From assembly GCF_000315625.1 (NCBI RefSeq), contig NW_005434673.1:1100843-1164842 (forward strand): a stretch of 64,000 nucleotides of DNA. Direction: 5' to 3'. Origin of the DNA: Guillardia theta CCMP2712 (taxonomy: Eukaryota > Cryptophyceae > Pyrenomonadales > Geminigeraceae). The position numbers and the translations under genes are program-made. Positions 48,860 through 59,452 of this stretch are shown here, one piece after another (positions within the stretch are counted from its first letter, which is position 1; each line of letters begins with the position of its first letter). A model generated the notes under the pieces. That model did not search any database, was not told where the DNA came from, and worked only from the letters and a program-made list of their open reading frames with translations.

Positions 48860-49257
48860 TGACTACCAGACTCAGACTGTGCAGGAGCCCCGCACATACA
48901 TGGAGTCTGTTTAGGTCCCCAAGACCGTGATGGAGGACCATGACATCGTCTACAAGACCCCCAAGACCCAGACCAAGATTGTTCTCCGCACCGTGTTGGT
49001 TCCTGTCACCGTCATGGTCGACCAGGTCATCCAGGGGACCGAGACGGCCCCCAAGATCGTGATGGAGGACCGTGAAATCGAGGTCCCCCACCAGGTGTAT
49101 GAGACTGTCACCCGCACCGTTCAGCGCCCCAAGACTATCATGGAGGAGAAGGTGATTGCCGTTCAGGAGCCCACGAATTGTCCAGGTTCCCAAGCAGATC
49201 CCCGTGACCCAGACTGACCGCCTCTGCGCCTCTCATGAGCACCGCTTGTGCACCGGG
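48860..49257 (+). pseudogene. Articulin/alveolin-like repeat protein fragment
   Basis: The + frame shows a regular Val/Pro/Lys/Thr/Glu repeat of about 12 residues (VPKTVMEDHDIVYKTPKT, PKIVMEDREIEVPHQVYET, RPKTIMEEKVIAVQE), as in membrane-skeleton articulins and alveolins. The frame has a TAG at 48913-48915, no start, no introns and a frameshift near 49180, after which QVPKQIPVTQTDRLC continues in another frame. A broken, possibly retrocopied fragment is likely. Codon use is strongly C-ending, as in a highly expressed parent gene. Confidence 0.6.
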
Positions 49258-49490
49258 TAGATTTTACGATAGCATTCCAAGCGGCAACGTTGCTTCTCAG
49301 AACGAGGGACAAGTTGAAATAAACCATTGCCTTTGTCTAAACCCTAAACCTGATTGCTGGTACTGTATCATCGCTAAGAGCACAACATTCTACACAATTA
49401 GGCTACTCCTGTCGCCCAGGTCCAGAAGCATTTTTCGTCAACACGCAAGTGATAATCCTTTTGTCCGGCATGATGCCACCTTCGATCAGG

Positions 49491-50546
49491 CTAAGCTGCC
49501 TGATACCAGAGTTTTGGGCGCTGGATGAGGCCGCGGCAAAAAACAGTCATGGGTTTGCCAACATACCCAACTGTCCACAAGAAATCAGCATTGAGTGGCA
49601 CGCTCGGACCTTCATGAATGATGGCTTGCGGCCACATTGTGTCATTGTAGGATCTTGTCGTCCATCCTTCTGGAGCTGTGTCATTCGCAAAATGTTTGCA
49701 TTTCCAATTAGCCGGGCTTGTTGGATAACCTCCGAAGATTCCGATCAATCCTGATAGTACTCCAAAATCCATTGCTTTTACGGCAATATGGACAGTACTC
49801 AATGATATTACAGGTACCGAATATTTGTACACAATTTGCCAATCCTTACCCGACCCAATGTACCTCCCATCAACGTAAAGGTCAAAGGCATTGTCCACCG
49901 TCATACTGATGTCCATCCTAAACTGTGAAACATTCAATTCAATCTGCTCTGATGAAACTAGCTCCGGTTGGTTGAATGCAATTTTCGAATCCGTACTCAG
50001 CCATAGATTGCTTGATTTTGGGGGAGGCGTGAAAAGCCTCAAATTCGAATTTTCTCCCCACGGATGCCAAGAACGTGTCTGTTCGTCAAAAACCCAACAA
50101 AAGAACCTGTCTGTGATGTCTAGAGCACAAGGATGATCTGATATGCACATCCATACCTCGAAACGATTGAGGATGGTGAACATTCCCAGCCCACCAGTAC
50201 GAAAGGCAACTTTACCTGAACTTGCATTTGCGAAGAGATCATCCCATGTTTGGTATGGGTTGATGCAATATCTGTACCTGATCCCACTTTCCCTGAGCAT
50301 GACATCAAGTCCATCCACCCCATCATATGGTGCAGTTTGACAGGAAGGAGAAAAGTACCAAAACGGAGCACTAGATGCTATGAACGAAATATTATTGGTT
50401 CCAGCAGTAACGTTCGTTCCTTGGATGAATGGGGGCGAAGTAGCTTGCACCGATGGTGCAATCAGTGTCAAGCACAGCAGGAAGACTTGCAATACTCGGT
50501 ACCTGAGCATAACGCTCGCAAGAAGTGGGTCACTAGAGCGTCTCAT
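49491..50546 (-). CDS. Secreted protein with galactose-binding-like domain
   Basis: The ATG at 50546 gives a signal peptide (VFLLCLTLIAPSVQA). About 350 residues follow with several NxS/T sites and six or more Cys. The second half has FDLYVDGRYIGSG, HIAVKAMDFG and APEGWTTRSYNDTMWPQA. This looks like the jelly-roll galactose-binding-like modules with a 'W....YDDS.WP.A' signature. One exon is visible. A donor-like ggtatgtt near the end could add further exons. Carbohydrate binding is inferred from the fold pattern only. Confidence 0.6.
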   Translation of the reverse strand: MRRSSDPLLASVMLRYRVLQVFLLCLTLIAPSVQATSPPFIQGTNVTAGTNNISFIASSAPFWYFSPSCQTAPYDGVDGLDVMLRESGIRYRYCINPYQTWDDLFANASSGKVAFRTGGLGMFTILNRFEVWMCISDHPCALDITDRFFCWVFDEQTRSWHPWGENSNLRLFTPPPKSSNLWLSTDSKIAFNQPELVSSEQIELNVSQFRMDISMTVDNAFDLYVDGRYIGSGKDWQIVYKYSVPVISLSTVHIAVKAMDFGVLSGLIGIFGGYPTSPANWKCKHFANDTAPEGWTTRSYNDTMWPQAIIHEGPSVPLNADFLWTVGYVGKPMTVFCRGLIQRPKLWYQAA

Positions 50547-50667
50547 CGTATTGCCTCCTTGCTCTCCGTTGCAGGACACGCTTTTCGCCGCCTCAGTCCA
50601 GCAGGGCAGGCGCCGTGATGCTGAGGCGGGTTGGTACCTGCCTGCAACTCAAATGACGCACTCACCG

Positions 50668-50795
50668 TCAATCAGAGTCAATCAGAGTCAATCAGAGTCA
50701 ATCAGAGTCAATCAGAGTCAATCAGAGTCAATCAGAGTCAATCAGAGTCAATCAGAGTCAATCAGAGTCAATCAGAGTCAATCAGAGTCAATCAG
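50668..50795. repeat. 10-bp minisatellite (gtcaatcaga), about 13 copies
   Basis: Perfect or nearly perfect units head to tail, upstream of the secreted-protein gene on its 5' side. Confidence 0.95.
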
Positions 50796-50939
50796 CCTCT
50801 GCTTCAGACATCAAAATGTCCATCGGAAGTTCGCATGTGGTCCTCGTCCCCCTAAGTTGAAACGTCCGATCGATTGCCCGTGCCGTGCCGCATCATTCAG
50901 TGAGGCCCCCGAGGGGGGAGGTTCTTTGCCGCCGCAGAT

Positions 50940-51300
50940 GATATAGTATCACCTGACTCGCCGGCCGGGGCCTGTTATTACTAGCCTAGTAGTGACTGAG
51001 TGATCCCCCCGGCCGGGCGGCCCCCGGAATCGCGGACTCAGCCAGCCTGAGCGTACTACGGTAGGACGTGACCCGTGATCCGGCCTCCGGCGGCAAGCGG
51101 CCGGCCTGGCCCCGGCTCCGATCGACGCAACTTCATGATATCGGATCCGAGCCCCGTCAGGCGTCTTTACTCAAAGTCCCGGAGTCCTATTCTCGGCCAG
51201 CGGCCGGGCGGCGCGTCACCGGCCCCAGCAAGAGTCCGATCAGTTAGCACTGAGTTCCGAAGTTCCGAAGTTCTCCCGTACTGCGTACGTCCTCGATCGT
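50940..51300. repeat. GC-rich dispersed repeat island
   Basis: Contains GGCCGGGC runs, 'tttactcaaagtccc' and 'actgagttccgaagttc' strings shared with the other islands. No gene. Confidence 0.6.
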
Positions 51301-52258
51301 AAGAACCCAGATGAGTTCTTGAAGGTGATGAGAAGTTCAGGGTAATGTGTCGCATCGGTGGACGAAGCTCAGCGAGATGGAGTTGCTCTGATAGCCTTCA
51401 ACCAGGACTTAGGAAGTAGTCAGGGGCTTTCAAGTTGGGGAAGGGCGGCTGGACATGTGGTGTGCACTGTGTGCATTGTTGTGTTGGAGGGGAAGCGGAG
51501 AGTGAGAACTGTGTTGGAGTACGCAGCCAACCAAGAGCACAGCCTGGTCACACGATTGAACATGGCTCCACGATTTGAGACCGGACCTGTGAAGTCACAA
51601 GCTCGATGAAATCCAACATGACAATGGGAAACATCTTAAAATCTTTTGCTTCCTCTAGGATTGAGCCTGGCCATTTCCTATCACTGACCTTGCAATCGAC
51701 AACTTGAAGGTTGGGAATCCGAAGATTGCTAGCCTACCTCGCTCTTCAGATATCTTTCCGAAGGTTATGACTATTACCTATTACCGTGGTGTATCTCTCT
51801 TCCACATCGTGTGCCTATCTCACCAGCATACCATATCTCAGCCTCACTTCCCGGCCCTGATACCTTCAAGGCTTGTCCATCCACACTGCTCCTGCCTTCA
51901 TAGTCCACAGCAGCTTTTCTTCCTTTTCTCCTCCTCCATCTCGATTGAGTCGCTGAGATCATCACATAAGGTATCATTAGAGCTCTGCGAAAGTGAGCTC
52001 CAACCTCCACAGGAAGGGATTTTGGCGAGCACGAGCTCACGAGTGTACAGCAAGCAGCTGTGGTCCTTTCTTACAGCTACAAAGACAGCAACGGCTTTAA
52101 TGCTTCAGAACAACAACCCATCGGGAAACAGAGAGCGCAAAGTACGGGTGGAACTCTTGTATTGGTATGATTGTCTGAACTTCATGTCTCTTCTTCTCTT
52201 GCTTTGTGAGTCAATAACGTATCTTGTCAGCAGAGATGCTCTGAGTTAACTTCGCATC
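51301..52258. other. Spacer with weak coding-like stretches
   Basis: Open frames at 51358-51609 and 51704-52249 (+) are long but contain low-complexity parts and no domain. The part at 51970-52190 looks somewhat coding (SSRVYSKQLWSFLTATKTA) and may be a decayed gene. I do not call it. Confidence 0.3.
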
Positions 52259-52807
52259 TTAGTAGCCCTCCACCCACCCTTGCTGGACCTCCATCCTCGT
52301 CCAGTTCCCCACCTCCACTGTTGTTGGTACCGTTGACAGCGACTTGATTCGCTCCTGGATGTAAGTGGCAGCTCTCTTGAGCTTGAATGCTGCCTGCTGC
52401 TTTCGCAGGGCGACCTTTGAGTCCTCTAGTGCATCCTCAACCGAGTCGCAGCTACGGGTCCTGGGGAAGAAGGTCGTGAAAGTCGCCTTGAAGGTCTTGG
52501 CTGGAGAAGGCGAGGGCCTGTCTGGACTTGGGGACCCGTCATTGGGGACGCTGAAAGCTACCCTGTTAGAGTATGGCTTCGCTCGAGGCTTGCGTGGAGC
52601 TGAGCATTCAACGTCTTGTAGAGCAGCGTGCATGAGGGAGTTATTGATCGTGTTCATCGTGGTATGCCTCTCGCAGCTGTCGTCGTCCTGCCAGTCTATA
52701 GGGCCGAGGAGCCTCTCGGCACGAAGCTGCTGCATGGTGAGGAAGGAATTGCGGAAGGCGTCGATGGTCTCTGCTGAGTAGGACTGGTGGGACGGCACGT
52801 TACCCAT
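52259..52807 (-). CDS. Hypothetical protein with N-myristoylation motif
   Basis: Single exon of 182 residues. The start MGNVPSHQS fits an N-myristoylation signal (Gly2, Ser6), implying membrane attachment. The middle is Ser/Pro-rich with SPSPDRPSPSPAK. The C-terminal third is helical and basic (KVALRKQQAAFKLKRAATYIQERI), similar in feel to an IQ-type helix. No family is recognised. The upstream spacer holds a GGA repeat. Confidence 0.55.
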   Translation of the reverse strand: MGNVPSHQSYSAETIDAFRNSFLTMQQLRAERLLGPIDWQDDDSCERHTTMNTINNSLMHAALQDVECSAPRKPRAKPYSNRVAFSVPNDGSPSPDRPSPSPAKTFKATFTTFFPRTRSCDSVEDALEDSKVALRKQQAAFKLKRAATYIQERIKSLSTVPTTVEVGNWTRMEVQQGWVEGY

Positions 52808-52868
52808 TTCACATCACATGAGGAAAATACGCTGAAGCAGATGGAGGAAGTTGCTGAGATGGCAAAGG

Positions 52869-52935
52869 CGAGGAGGAGGAGGAGGAGGAGGAGGAGGAGG
52901 AGGAGGAGGAGGAGGAGGAGGAGGAGGAGGAGGAT
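52869..52935. repeat. GGA microsatellite
   Basis: About 21 GGA/AGG units about 60 bp upstream of the myristoylation-motif gene start. Confidence 0.95.
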
Positions 52936-53039
52936 AGTCTGTAAGACGGGGAGGAGGATGTATAGGGGTGGGAGTAGCGGCCATGCCAGGAGTAAAGCTG
53001 TATACGGCGGTAGATTGGTAGGGGGCCCATAGCTTATAG

Positions 53040-54000
53040 GACCTGATGCCCTAGCATTCCGGACCCCCTAAAAACAACGTAAGTGCCACGTAGAGCGAGG
53101 CCAACGGGGGCCGCCAGTGATTTGCTGTCAACTTAGTTGAAAGTTCTCCAGTTCACGGCACCTCTCAGTGACTGACCGGTCGCCGGGACCGTGACTCAGT
53201 GACTCGGACTAGTACTGATCATTGACTTAACTTTGAGTAAAGAAGTTTGGGGGACCGGACAGCAGTCGGCAGGATGAGGGAAAAAATATACTCAAAGTGA
53301 GCATGTCGCATGTTTTTGACCGTCGACAATGATGGAACACCGGACCTGGCTCGGAGCATCGGAGCAAAAGTTCCGAGCCGGGCATCGTAATGCAAATGCA
53401 CAGCACGTCCCGCGCGGGGCGGCCAAAGGCCTTTCTTCCCATCATCGCCAGCACTAATGGACTCTTGCAGGATGATGCGTTGCGCTTTCTGTTGTGGCTG
53501 GCGGATGGCTCGGCGAACAAGGAAACGGCAGCGCTCCGACTTGCAAACTTGAAACGCATCCGGTCCAGAATCTTTCGTCAGCTTTGAAGGTCTCCCTGTC
53601 CTTCGCTGCCAGGAATTGTCCTGCGCGTAGTTACTATTGAAGTGAAGGTATCAGTTAAGTTTGGGGGACAGCAGTTGGCAGGTTTCGGTTTGGTTCTCGC
53701 TGTCTTTTCTCTTGCCTCGCCGTCATGCCATGCATGATGGCCTGTGCGACGTGGCAGTGTCAGGATCAAGCCTCCTCGATGCTCCTGCCGGCAGACTGTC
53801 CTCGTACACCGCGGCCTGGGTGGCGAGTCACCGTGTCACTGACTGATCAGTTTTTAACTTAATTTTGAGTAAAGATTGAACTTCATCAAGTTACTACTGA
53901 GTTAAGTTTTCGGGCGGCGTTAGTAATGTAACACGCAAGAAGTTCGTTGAGAACGGCTGACAGTTGCCGCAAGTTTCGAGTCACCGCACCGTTCAAGCCA
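53040..54000. repeat. GC-rich repeat island with HTH-like coding fragment
   Basis: This island carries several copies of 'ttaactttgagtaaag' and 'aagtttgggggac(c)g..cagcagt(c/t)ggcagg' (53230, 53655). The + frame at 53470-53587 encodes DDALRFLLWLADG, NKETAALRLANL and RIRSRIFRQL before a stop. That spacing recalls a LuxR/NarL-type helix-turn-helix with a few residues missing. A shortened copy lies at 1655-1765. Possibly a relic of a transposon gene. Confidence 0.5.
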
Positions 54001-54176
54001 AGCCACGTCCGATCATCCCCCAGCGGCGATTCAACTCAGAGAAACTTAACCGGGCTTCAAACTTTGCTGCTGGTTGTAACAGCTGGTAGCTTCTTCCTTA
54101 CTGACGGATTTTACAAAGACCAAGGAGGAGATTGGAACGGCAAAACGTGCCTGAAAGATCCTGGAACAGATCATCA

Positions 54177-55070
54177 CTACAAGGACCAAGACTCAGAGAT
54201 CAGCTCCCACCTGCGTAACGAGCTGTAGACACCAGCGTCATCGACCTCTCTGAACCCGTTCTTCTCGTACAGCCTGAGTGCACTCTGATTGTTCCCCTCC
54301 ACAGACAGGATCATCGCACCGAAACCTTTCTCATGCGCATAGCGAGTTACCGCCTTCAGCAGTCTGCTGCCGATGCCTCGCCGACGATACTTCGAGTCGA
54401 CTAGAAAGTTGGAGATGTAGCAGCTGTTCTTGAAGGCTGACATAGAATGATGCTGGATACTCTCTGTCACTCCCCTGATATCGTCCACATCCACTGCACC
54501 GACAGTCCTTCTGATCGTAACATCGGAGTACCGCTCTTGCAAACTCTGTACAGACTGATCGAACATTTCTTGGCTCATGAATCTCGCGTCCAGCATTTCT
54601 TTCAAGTTTGAAAACTCTTGAAGATCTTCGACATTGAGAGGTTCAGATGACTCGATCGTTGCAAACAGTGCGGCTGTGCCGCAAGCCAACTTCTCGAGCT
54701 CTCGCAGGTACAGCCCTTGCCTTGAGAGCTCTGCTGTCCTAGCGCGGGGGGGACAAGCTTCTGGTTCTCTTGCTCGTAAAGAAGCGATGCTCCTTAGATC
54801 TCCCGCATCTGCTCTAGAGATCAGCAAAGTGGCAGGTTGGGATGGACCCATATCTGCCATAAGAATTGAAGGCTGCGGGGCCTCGACAGCTCTCAGAGGC
54901 TGGGCATTCCGACATGACGAGCATTTGCCAAAGGAACAAAAGAATTGTCTTCTTTTCTGTGAGGTCATCACTCCAGGGACAACGCTGGCACTTGCCCAAC
55001 CATGTACCTCTTGCAAGACAAGCAGCAACGCCACAAGAGAAGATGCAAGGATGGCTTTCCGATAGCACAT
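54177..55070 (-). CDS. Plastid-targeted GNAT-family N-acetyltransferase
   Basis: The ATG at 55070 opens a signal peptide (ILASSLVALLLVLQEVHG) followed by Trp, then a basic Ser/Arg stretch. This fits the signal-plus-transit leader of complex plastids. The C-terminal 120 residues are a GNAT fold: YISNFLVDSKYRRRGIGSRL (motif A, with the R-R-x-G-I-G acetyl-CoA loop), then ILSVEGNNQSALRLYEKNGF (motif B). The central part (res. 100-180) is a variable helical region. Single exon of 297 residues. The enzyme should move acetyl from acetyl-CoA to an amine; the substrate is unknown, with plastid proteins possible. Confidence 0.8.
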   Translation of the reverse strand: MCYRKAILASSLVALLLVLQEVHGWASASVVPGVMTSQKRRQFFCSFGKCSSCRNAQPLRAVEAPQPSILMADMGPSQPATLLISRADAGDLRSIASLRAREPEACPPRARTAELSRQGLYLRELEKLACGTAALFATIESSEPLNVEDLQEFSNLKEMLDARFMSQEMFDQSVQSLQERYSDVTIRRTVGAVDVDDIRGVTESIQHHSMSAFKNSCYISNFLVDSKYRRRGIGSRLLKAVTRYAHEKGFGAMILSVEGNNQSALRLYEKNGFREVDDAGVYSSLRRWELISESWSL

Positions 55071-55239
55071 GATTGAGAGACAGCAGGCGTCCACTACAGA
55101 GGGTTCATGGCCTATCGAGGTCGAGATGTATGTGACTCTCTTTTAACGTCCTTCTTCCTCCCCCCGCACAGTTTCCTCCGAAGTTGCAAGCTCCTTCCCA
55201 TCGCTTCGCCATATAAAAAGGTAGGCCAGCCAAGTAGCC

Positions 55240-55860
55240 GCTACTAGTAGGCGTTGGCTGACTCCTGAGCCGGGCCCGGGCCCGGGGGCCGATCGGACCC
55301 CGGCCCGGCCGCCGGGGGCGGCCCGGCGCCGGGCCTCATGGCAGGACGTCACAGGCCGGGCGGCCGCACCGTGCAGTGCCTCAGACGGGCGGCCCGGACC
55401 CGGGCCTCCACGGTGACAAGGCGAAGTTCTGATCTTTTAGTCTTAGTGCAGCCTTCAAGTTACCGTAAGGCAAAGTTTGCGGGGGACAGCAACCAGGATA
55501 AGGCCCGGTTGGTTCAGGCTCGGAGGCTCGCTGTACGGCGGCGTACCGTGCCTGTGAGTAGTAAAGACTGAGTGCTACCTCACAGTGACTCGGAGACAGG
55601 CTTGGCCCGGTGGCCTGGCCCGGCTCACGCCGGTACTACTAGTATGCGGCCGTGCGCTGCGGCCCGGCCGGCGGCCCCGGTCCCGGTCCGCTGGTCTGAG
55701 CGGAGCCTCGGAGTCGACGGTCCGACGGTCCGCCGCCCGGCGGCGGGGGGGGGGCCGGCCCGGCCGGGCGATCATCGCCGGGGCCCGGGGGTCAGAGTCG
55801 AGTCACCAGTCGGGTTAATTTTACTCAAAGTTAAGTTAAAAATCAGTACGTGGACAGTCG
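55240..55860. repeat. GC-rich dispersed repeat island
   Basis: Extreme GC (GGCCCGGGCC and CCGCCCGGCGG runs) ending with 'ttactcaaagttaagttaaaaatcagt', the reverse complement of strings at 53225 and 53855. 'gcaaagtttgcgggggacagca' near 55470 matches the same family. Confidence 0.65.
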
Positions 55861-56025
55861 GGTCGATTGGTATGGCGAGTGGGACGAGAGGTGCAGGGAA
55901 CAGTCGGGTAGACAAGCAGTCTGAGAAGAGCATGAGAGAGAGGGAGGAATAGGAGACAAGTGGAGGAGACGAAGCATGAGCACTTAAGGACGTTCCTCAT
56001 CTCTTCAAGCCCTGCCTGGCTGGAA

Positions 56026-58728
56026 ATGTCTCGATTAGGACTTCAATTGCTATGCCTCGTCTTGTTTCACGGCCTGAAGGCTTGTGCAAGAAATCTCGAC
56101 AGCAGGACATGCTTTGAAAGGGTGATGCCTGATGTTTCTCTCCGTAAGAACCTGACTCAGTATCGCCAGGTTGTAACAGGACAGGTCGCTTTGAACCATT
56201 GCGAGAAAGCAAGCTCAGAGCTGCTTCATATCCTTGCTGACCACCTGTCAGGTCACTCAAGGTGACTATGTGCATGATGTTAGATAGTATGCTCAATTCA
56301 GAAGCAGCGGATGTCTAGCAGAGACATGGATCCTCCTCGGGACCAGGTTTCATGACATCCTCTCGTTCCCAGACGAGGTAGGAGCGCTGGGGTGAGGGCA
56401 TGTGCTGAGACTTGCAAGCGAAGGCGATCACGTCTGAGCGACTGTCTGCCGCTCGTTGTGATGGTCGGAACGTTCCAAGGCTGTGGAAGCCCTACGTCTC
56501 ACATGCCATGCGAGCGATCGTGACGGGTCTGAGACTGCTGAGCGATGTCAAGGAAGGTGCTGGGAGTGGTGGATGAACGAGGAGGTCTGGCTGATGTCTC
56601 GCAGCTCCAAAGCAAGGTACTCACGCGGCATTGTCTCTTGCACGCGTGCTGCTGCATCCTTGCACGCTTGCAGACAAGGTGAAGCGCTTCTCTCTTCACC
56701 CCACTGGCCGCCTGCCCTCACATAGCGCAGGCATCCCATCCCTTCCTCCATCTCGTCCACAAGTACGCGTGGTCCAACCAAGCCGAGAAGAGCTCCGCCC
56801 TAGACCAGAGCATAACGGAAGCGAAAGCTCTGAGGAACGCAGGACGATGCAAGGAGGCGGTGAGAGGAAAGCGCTGCACTTGCTTGTGAGATGAGCTTGT
56901 ACGATACGCCAAGGTCGAGGCGATTCATGCAACTGCTAAGCGACATTCCTCGTCGATGAACGTCTGGTACAACCTGCAGGTCCTCCCTCTCCTCTCTTCT
57001 CGTTGTTGCCAATCGTGTTCAAGGTGACGATGATGGAGTGTCGGCTATGGAACTTCACTTTGGAAGCGAAGACGCCGTTGGAGGCTATGCCTAGGAAGAA
57101 GGAGATAGGTGAGGTGAAGGAAGAGGCCGAGGCGATGGATACGTGTAGGGGATAGTTCAAGAAAACACGAGGATGAAGGGGTTGCTGATGATGACCTAGC
57201 AGACAGCTGCGGCAAGAGCAGGGCGCTGGTGAGCGCGGCTTCTCATGAATATTTTGAAAGATTAGCAAACCTTGTGAGATCAGTCGGCCACTCTTCCTTT
57301 CTGACTGAGAACAGGTCGGATCCATCCATGTTTGGGCTTCAGACATCCCAATCGTTGTGTACGACGTCGGGTTGACGGAGAGACAGGTTGCGATGCTCAC
57401 GACACGCACCTTGACCAATACAAGAGCGCAGAATCAACAGCTTCAGGGGTGGAGGAACGTCTCTGTTCGCAAGTTGGACTTCAGCAAACTTCCTGAGCAC
57501 GTCCGGTAGAATCGTCGGGGAATTTTGAGAGGACGTGAGTGTGGGGCAGGTGGACGGGATGGGAAGAGAGCACCTACGCGTTCAAACCCATCGTGATCCG
57601 GAAGGCTCTGACGGACTATCAGTGTATTCTATGGTTGGACTCTGGTAAGGGGAGGGGCAGCAGGACGGAGAGGAGGAGGTCATGAGGTTCTGACCACAGG
57701 AGCAGGGATCGAGTTGCGGAGAGACGTCTCCTGGGCCTTCGACTGGATGGGGGAAAGAAAGGCTCTCTTCCTCGCTTCCGGGTCACCCTTCCACCATACC
57801 GTGAGGAGCTGACGAGCTTTCAGGTGGCCCTTTCCTAACTCCTGGGTACACCCGCAATCCCTTAGGAGTCTCAACGTGACGGAGGAGAGGTGGGGTACTT
57901 AGAGGAGGCGTCGCTCTTGACGGCTCCTTGAGCAGCAGCTCGTTTGGGGTCTTTGCGGACGAGAAGGGGCATGCGTCGCTGGAAGTCTGGAGTGAGTCAG
58001 CCGCCTCCTGCTCGTGGTCTCTCCTAACGCCGAGACGGCAGGTGGCGTCGTTGGTTTCAACCAGGCAGACGCGAAGATGATGAGGCTGGTGGTGGAGCCG
58101 TGGTATGAGTGCGCATTGAACAGGTTCCATCTCCTCGCTCTCCTTCCTTGTCCCTTTCCTACCTTGTCCCTCTCCTTCCTTCTCACCCTCCTTACCTTCG
58201 TTCTCTCCCTGCTTCTCCTCTCCAACTTCTCCATCAACTTGTCCCTCAGAGAGTGTATTGCTCCCCTTGGATCCAACAAGACCAATCATCGGCAAGATCA
58301 AACCATCCTGAGCATCCTCTTCTACAAGCATCGAACTTCCCTTAGCAAGTATGTTTCCCTCTTGACCTTCATGTACTGACAGCTATTTCAGACCTGTGGT
58401 CTTCACCAGCACAAGATTGAGAGCTTTCGCCCCGGCCCACATCAATGTCGTTCTCCTATCGTGGCTTACAGTTTCTAACCCTCCCTCCAGCTCCTCACAA
58501 GAGACGAGACTGCTTTCAACGAGGTTCCCTCTTACTCTCCTTCCTCGTTCTCTGACCTTCAGACAAGATTCTCCTCTTTCAACGCCGCGGTCACCAGCCA
58601 TGGCCATACGCACGACATCTCTCCCGTCTAGCGAAGTGACACAGGGGACAAGAGCTGCATGTCGGCAGCGTCAATACACTCACGTCTCCCTCGTCTCCCT
58701 CGTCTCACCTGCCCCCGAGACTTTCTGA
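56026..58728 (+). CDS. Glycosyltransferase-like protein (DUF1647-type), secretory
   Basis: The ATG at 56026 gives a signal anchor (LGLQLLCLVLFHGLKACA). About a dozen exons follow. The best-conserved ones read DIPIVVYDVGLTERQ, VRKLDFSKLPEHVR, TYAFKPIVIRKALTDYQ, CILWLDSGAGIEL, VVEPWYECALNRECIAPLGS and NHRQDQTILSILF. The order (VYD.GL, KLDFS..P.HV, AFKP..I, WLDSG, W..CAL..CIAP.GS, HRQDQ) is that of the DUF1647-type GT-A-like family, where the WLDSG acid is the probable metal/nucleotide-sugar site. A Golgi or ER lumen enzyme is inferred. The upstream exons (56300-57050) are less certain. The 3' end is also uncertain because the last stretch is low-complexity. Confidence 0.6.
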
Positions 58729-59452
58729 CGTGCCTGACTGACCTCAGAGTCACTGTATGCGGATACCTGACCGAAGAGGAGTCTAGTCACAGGATACTCT
58801 TGATCCAGTGAGGCAGGCTTGTTCGGCCCCGGGGGTCTACTAAGAGGTCTGTACAGCAACTGAGCTTGCTAGCTAGTCCCCTGAATCAGTCAAAGGGGGC
58901 AGTAGGCGTGTATATCTCAATTCAGTATGATTTTGAATTTTGAGCCTACACGCCTGAGGCGGGCTGCGCGTAGTACCAGGAAAGAGCCTCCCCGACTCGC
59001 CCAGTCTGACCGCTCCATGCACAGAGGTCCTCCCCTCTCCTCCATCCAGACGCCCCCCCTCCCACCCCACCCCCCTCCCTCTTTCCGACTTACTTGCACC
59101 CCTCCCCTCCCTCCACCCCTCCCCTCCTCCTCTCCCCTTCTCCTGCCTTTCCCGCCCCATCGTCTCTGCGCAGCTTCAGTCTGCTCGCCGAAGCTCCTGC
59201 AGACCTTCATCGCTGCTCTTCGGCTCATCCTCTGCAGCCAGACTTCACATCATGTACTCATCCTGATAGACAGGAAGTAAGTCACTTGCTCTTGTGAGGA
59301 TCGCGCAATGTTGTTGCGACCTTGTTGATGCCATGTTTTCAGAATCAACTTCCTCCGCTGCAAATCAAACAAGACAACAACGTTTTCATTCGTTTCCTAC
59401 ACATCTTTGGGAATCTCCGCCCTGAAAAGCCCTTCAAGGTCACCGAGGCGAC
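58729..59452. other. Spacer, pyrimidine-rich, promoter of the CDC14 gene
   Basis: C-rich/CT-rich sequence at 59030-59160 and an AT patch at 58905-58945. No supported gene. Confidence 0.5.

Noticed and set aside
48849-49193. 114-codon minus frame opposite the articulin-like fragment
   Set aside because: The + strand shows the regular repeat; the minus frame is its shadow.
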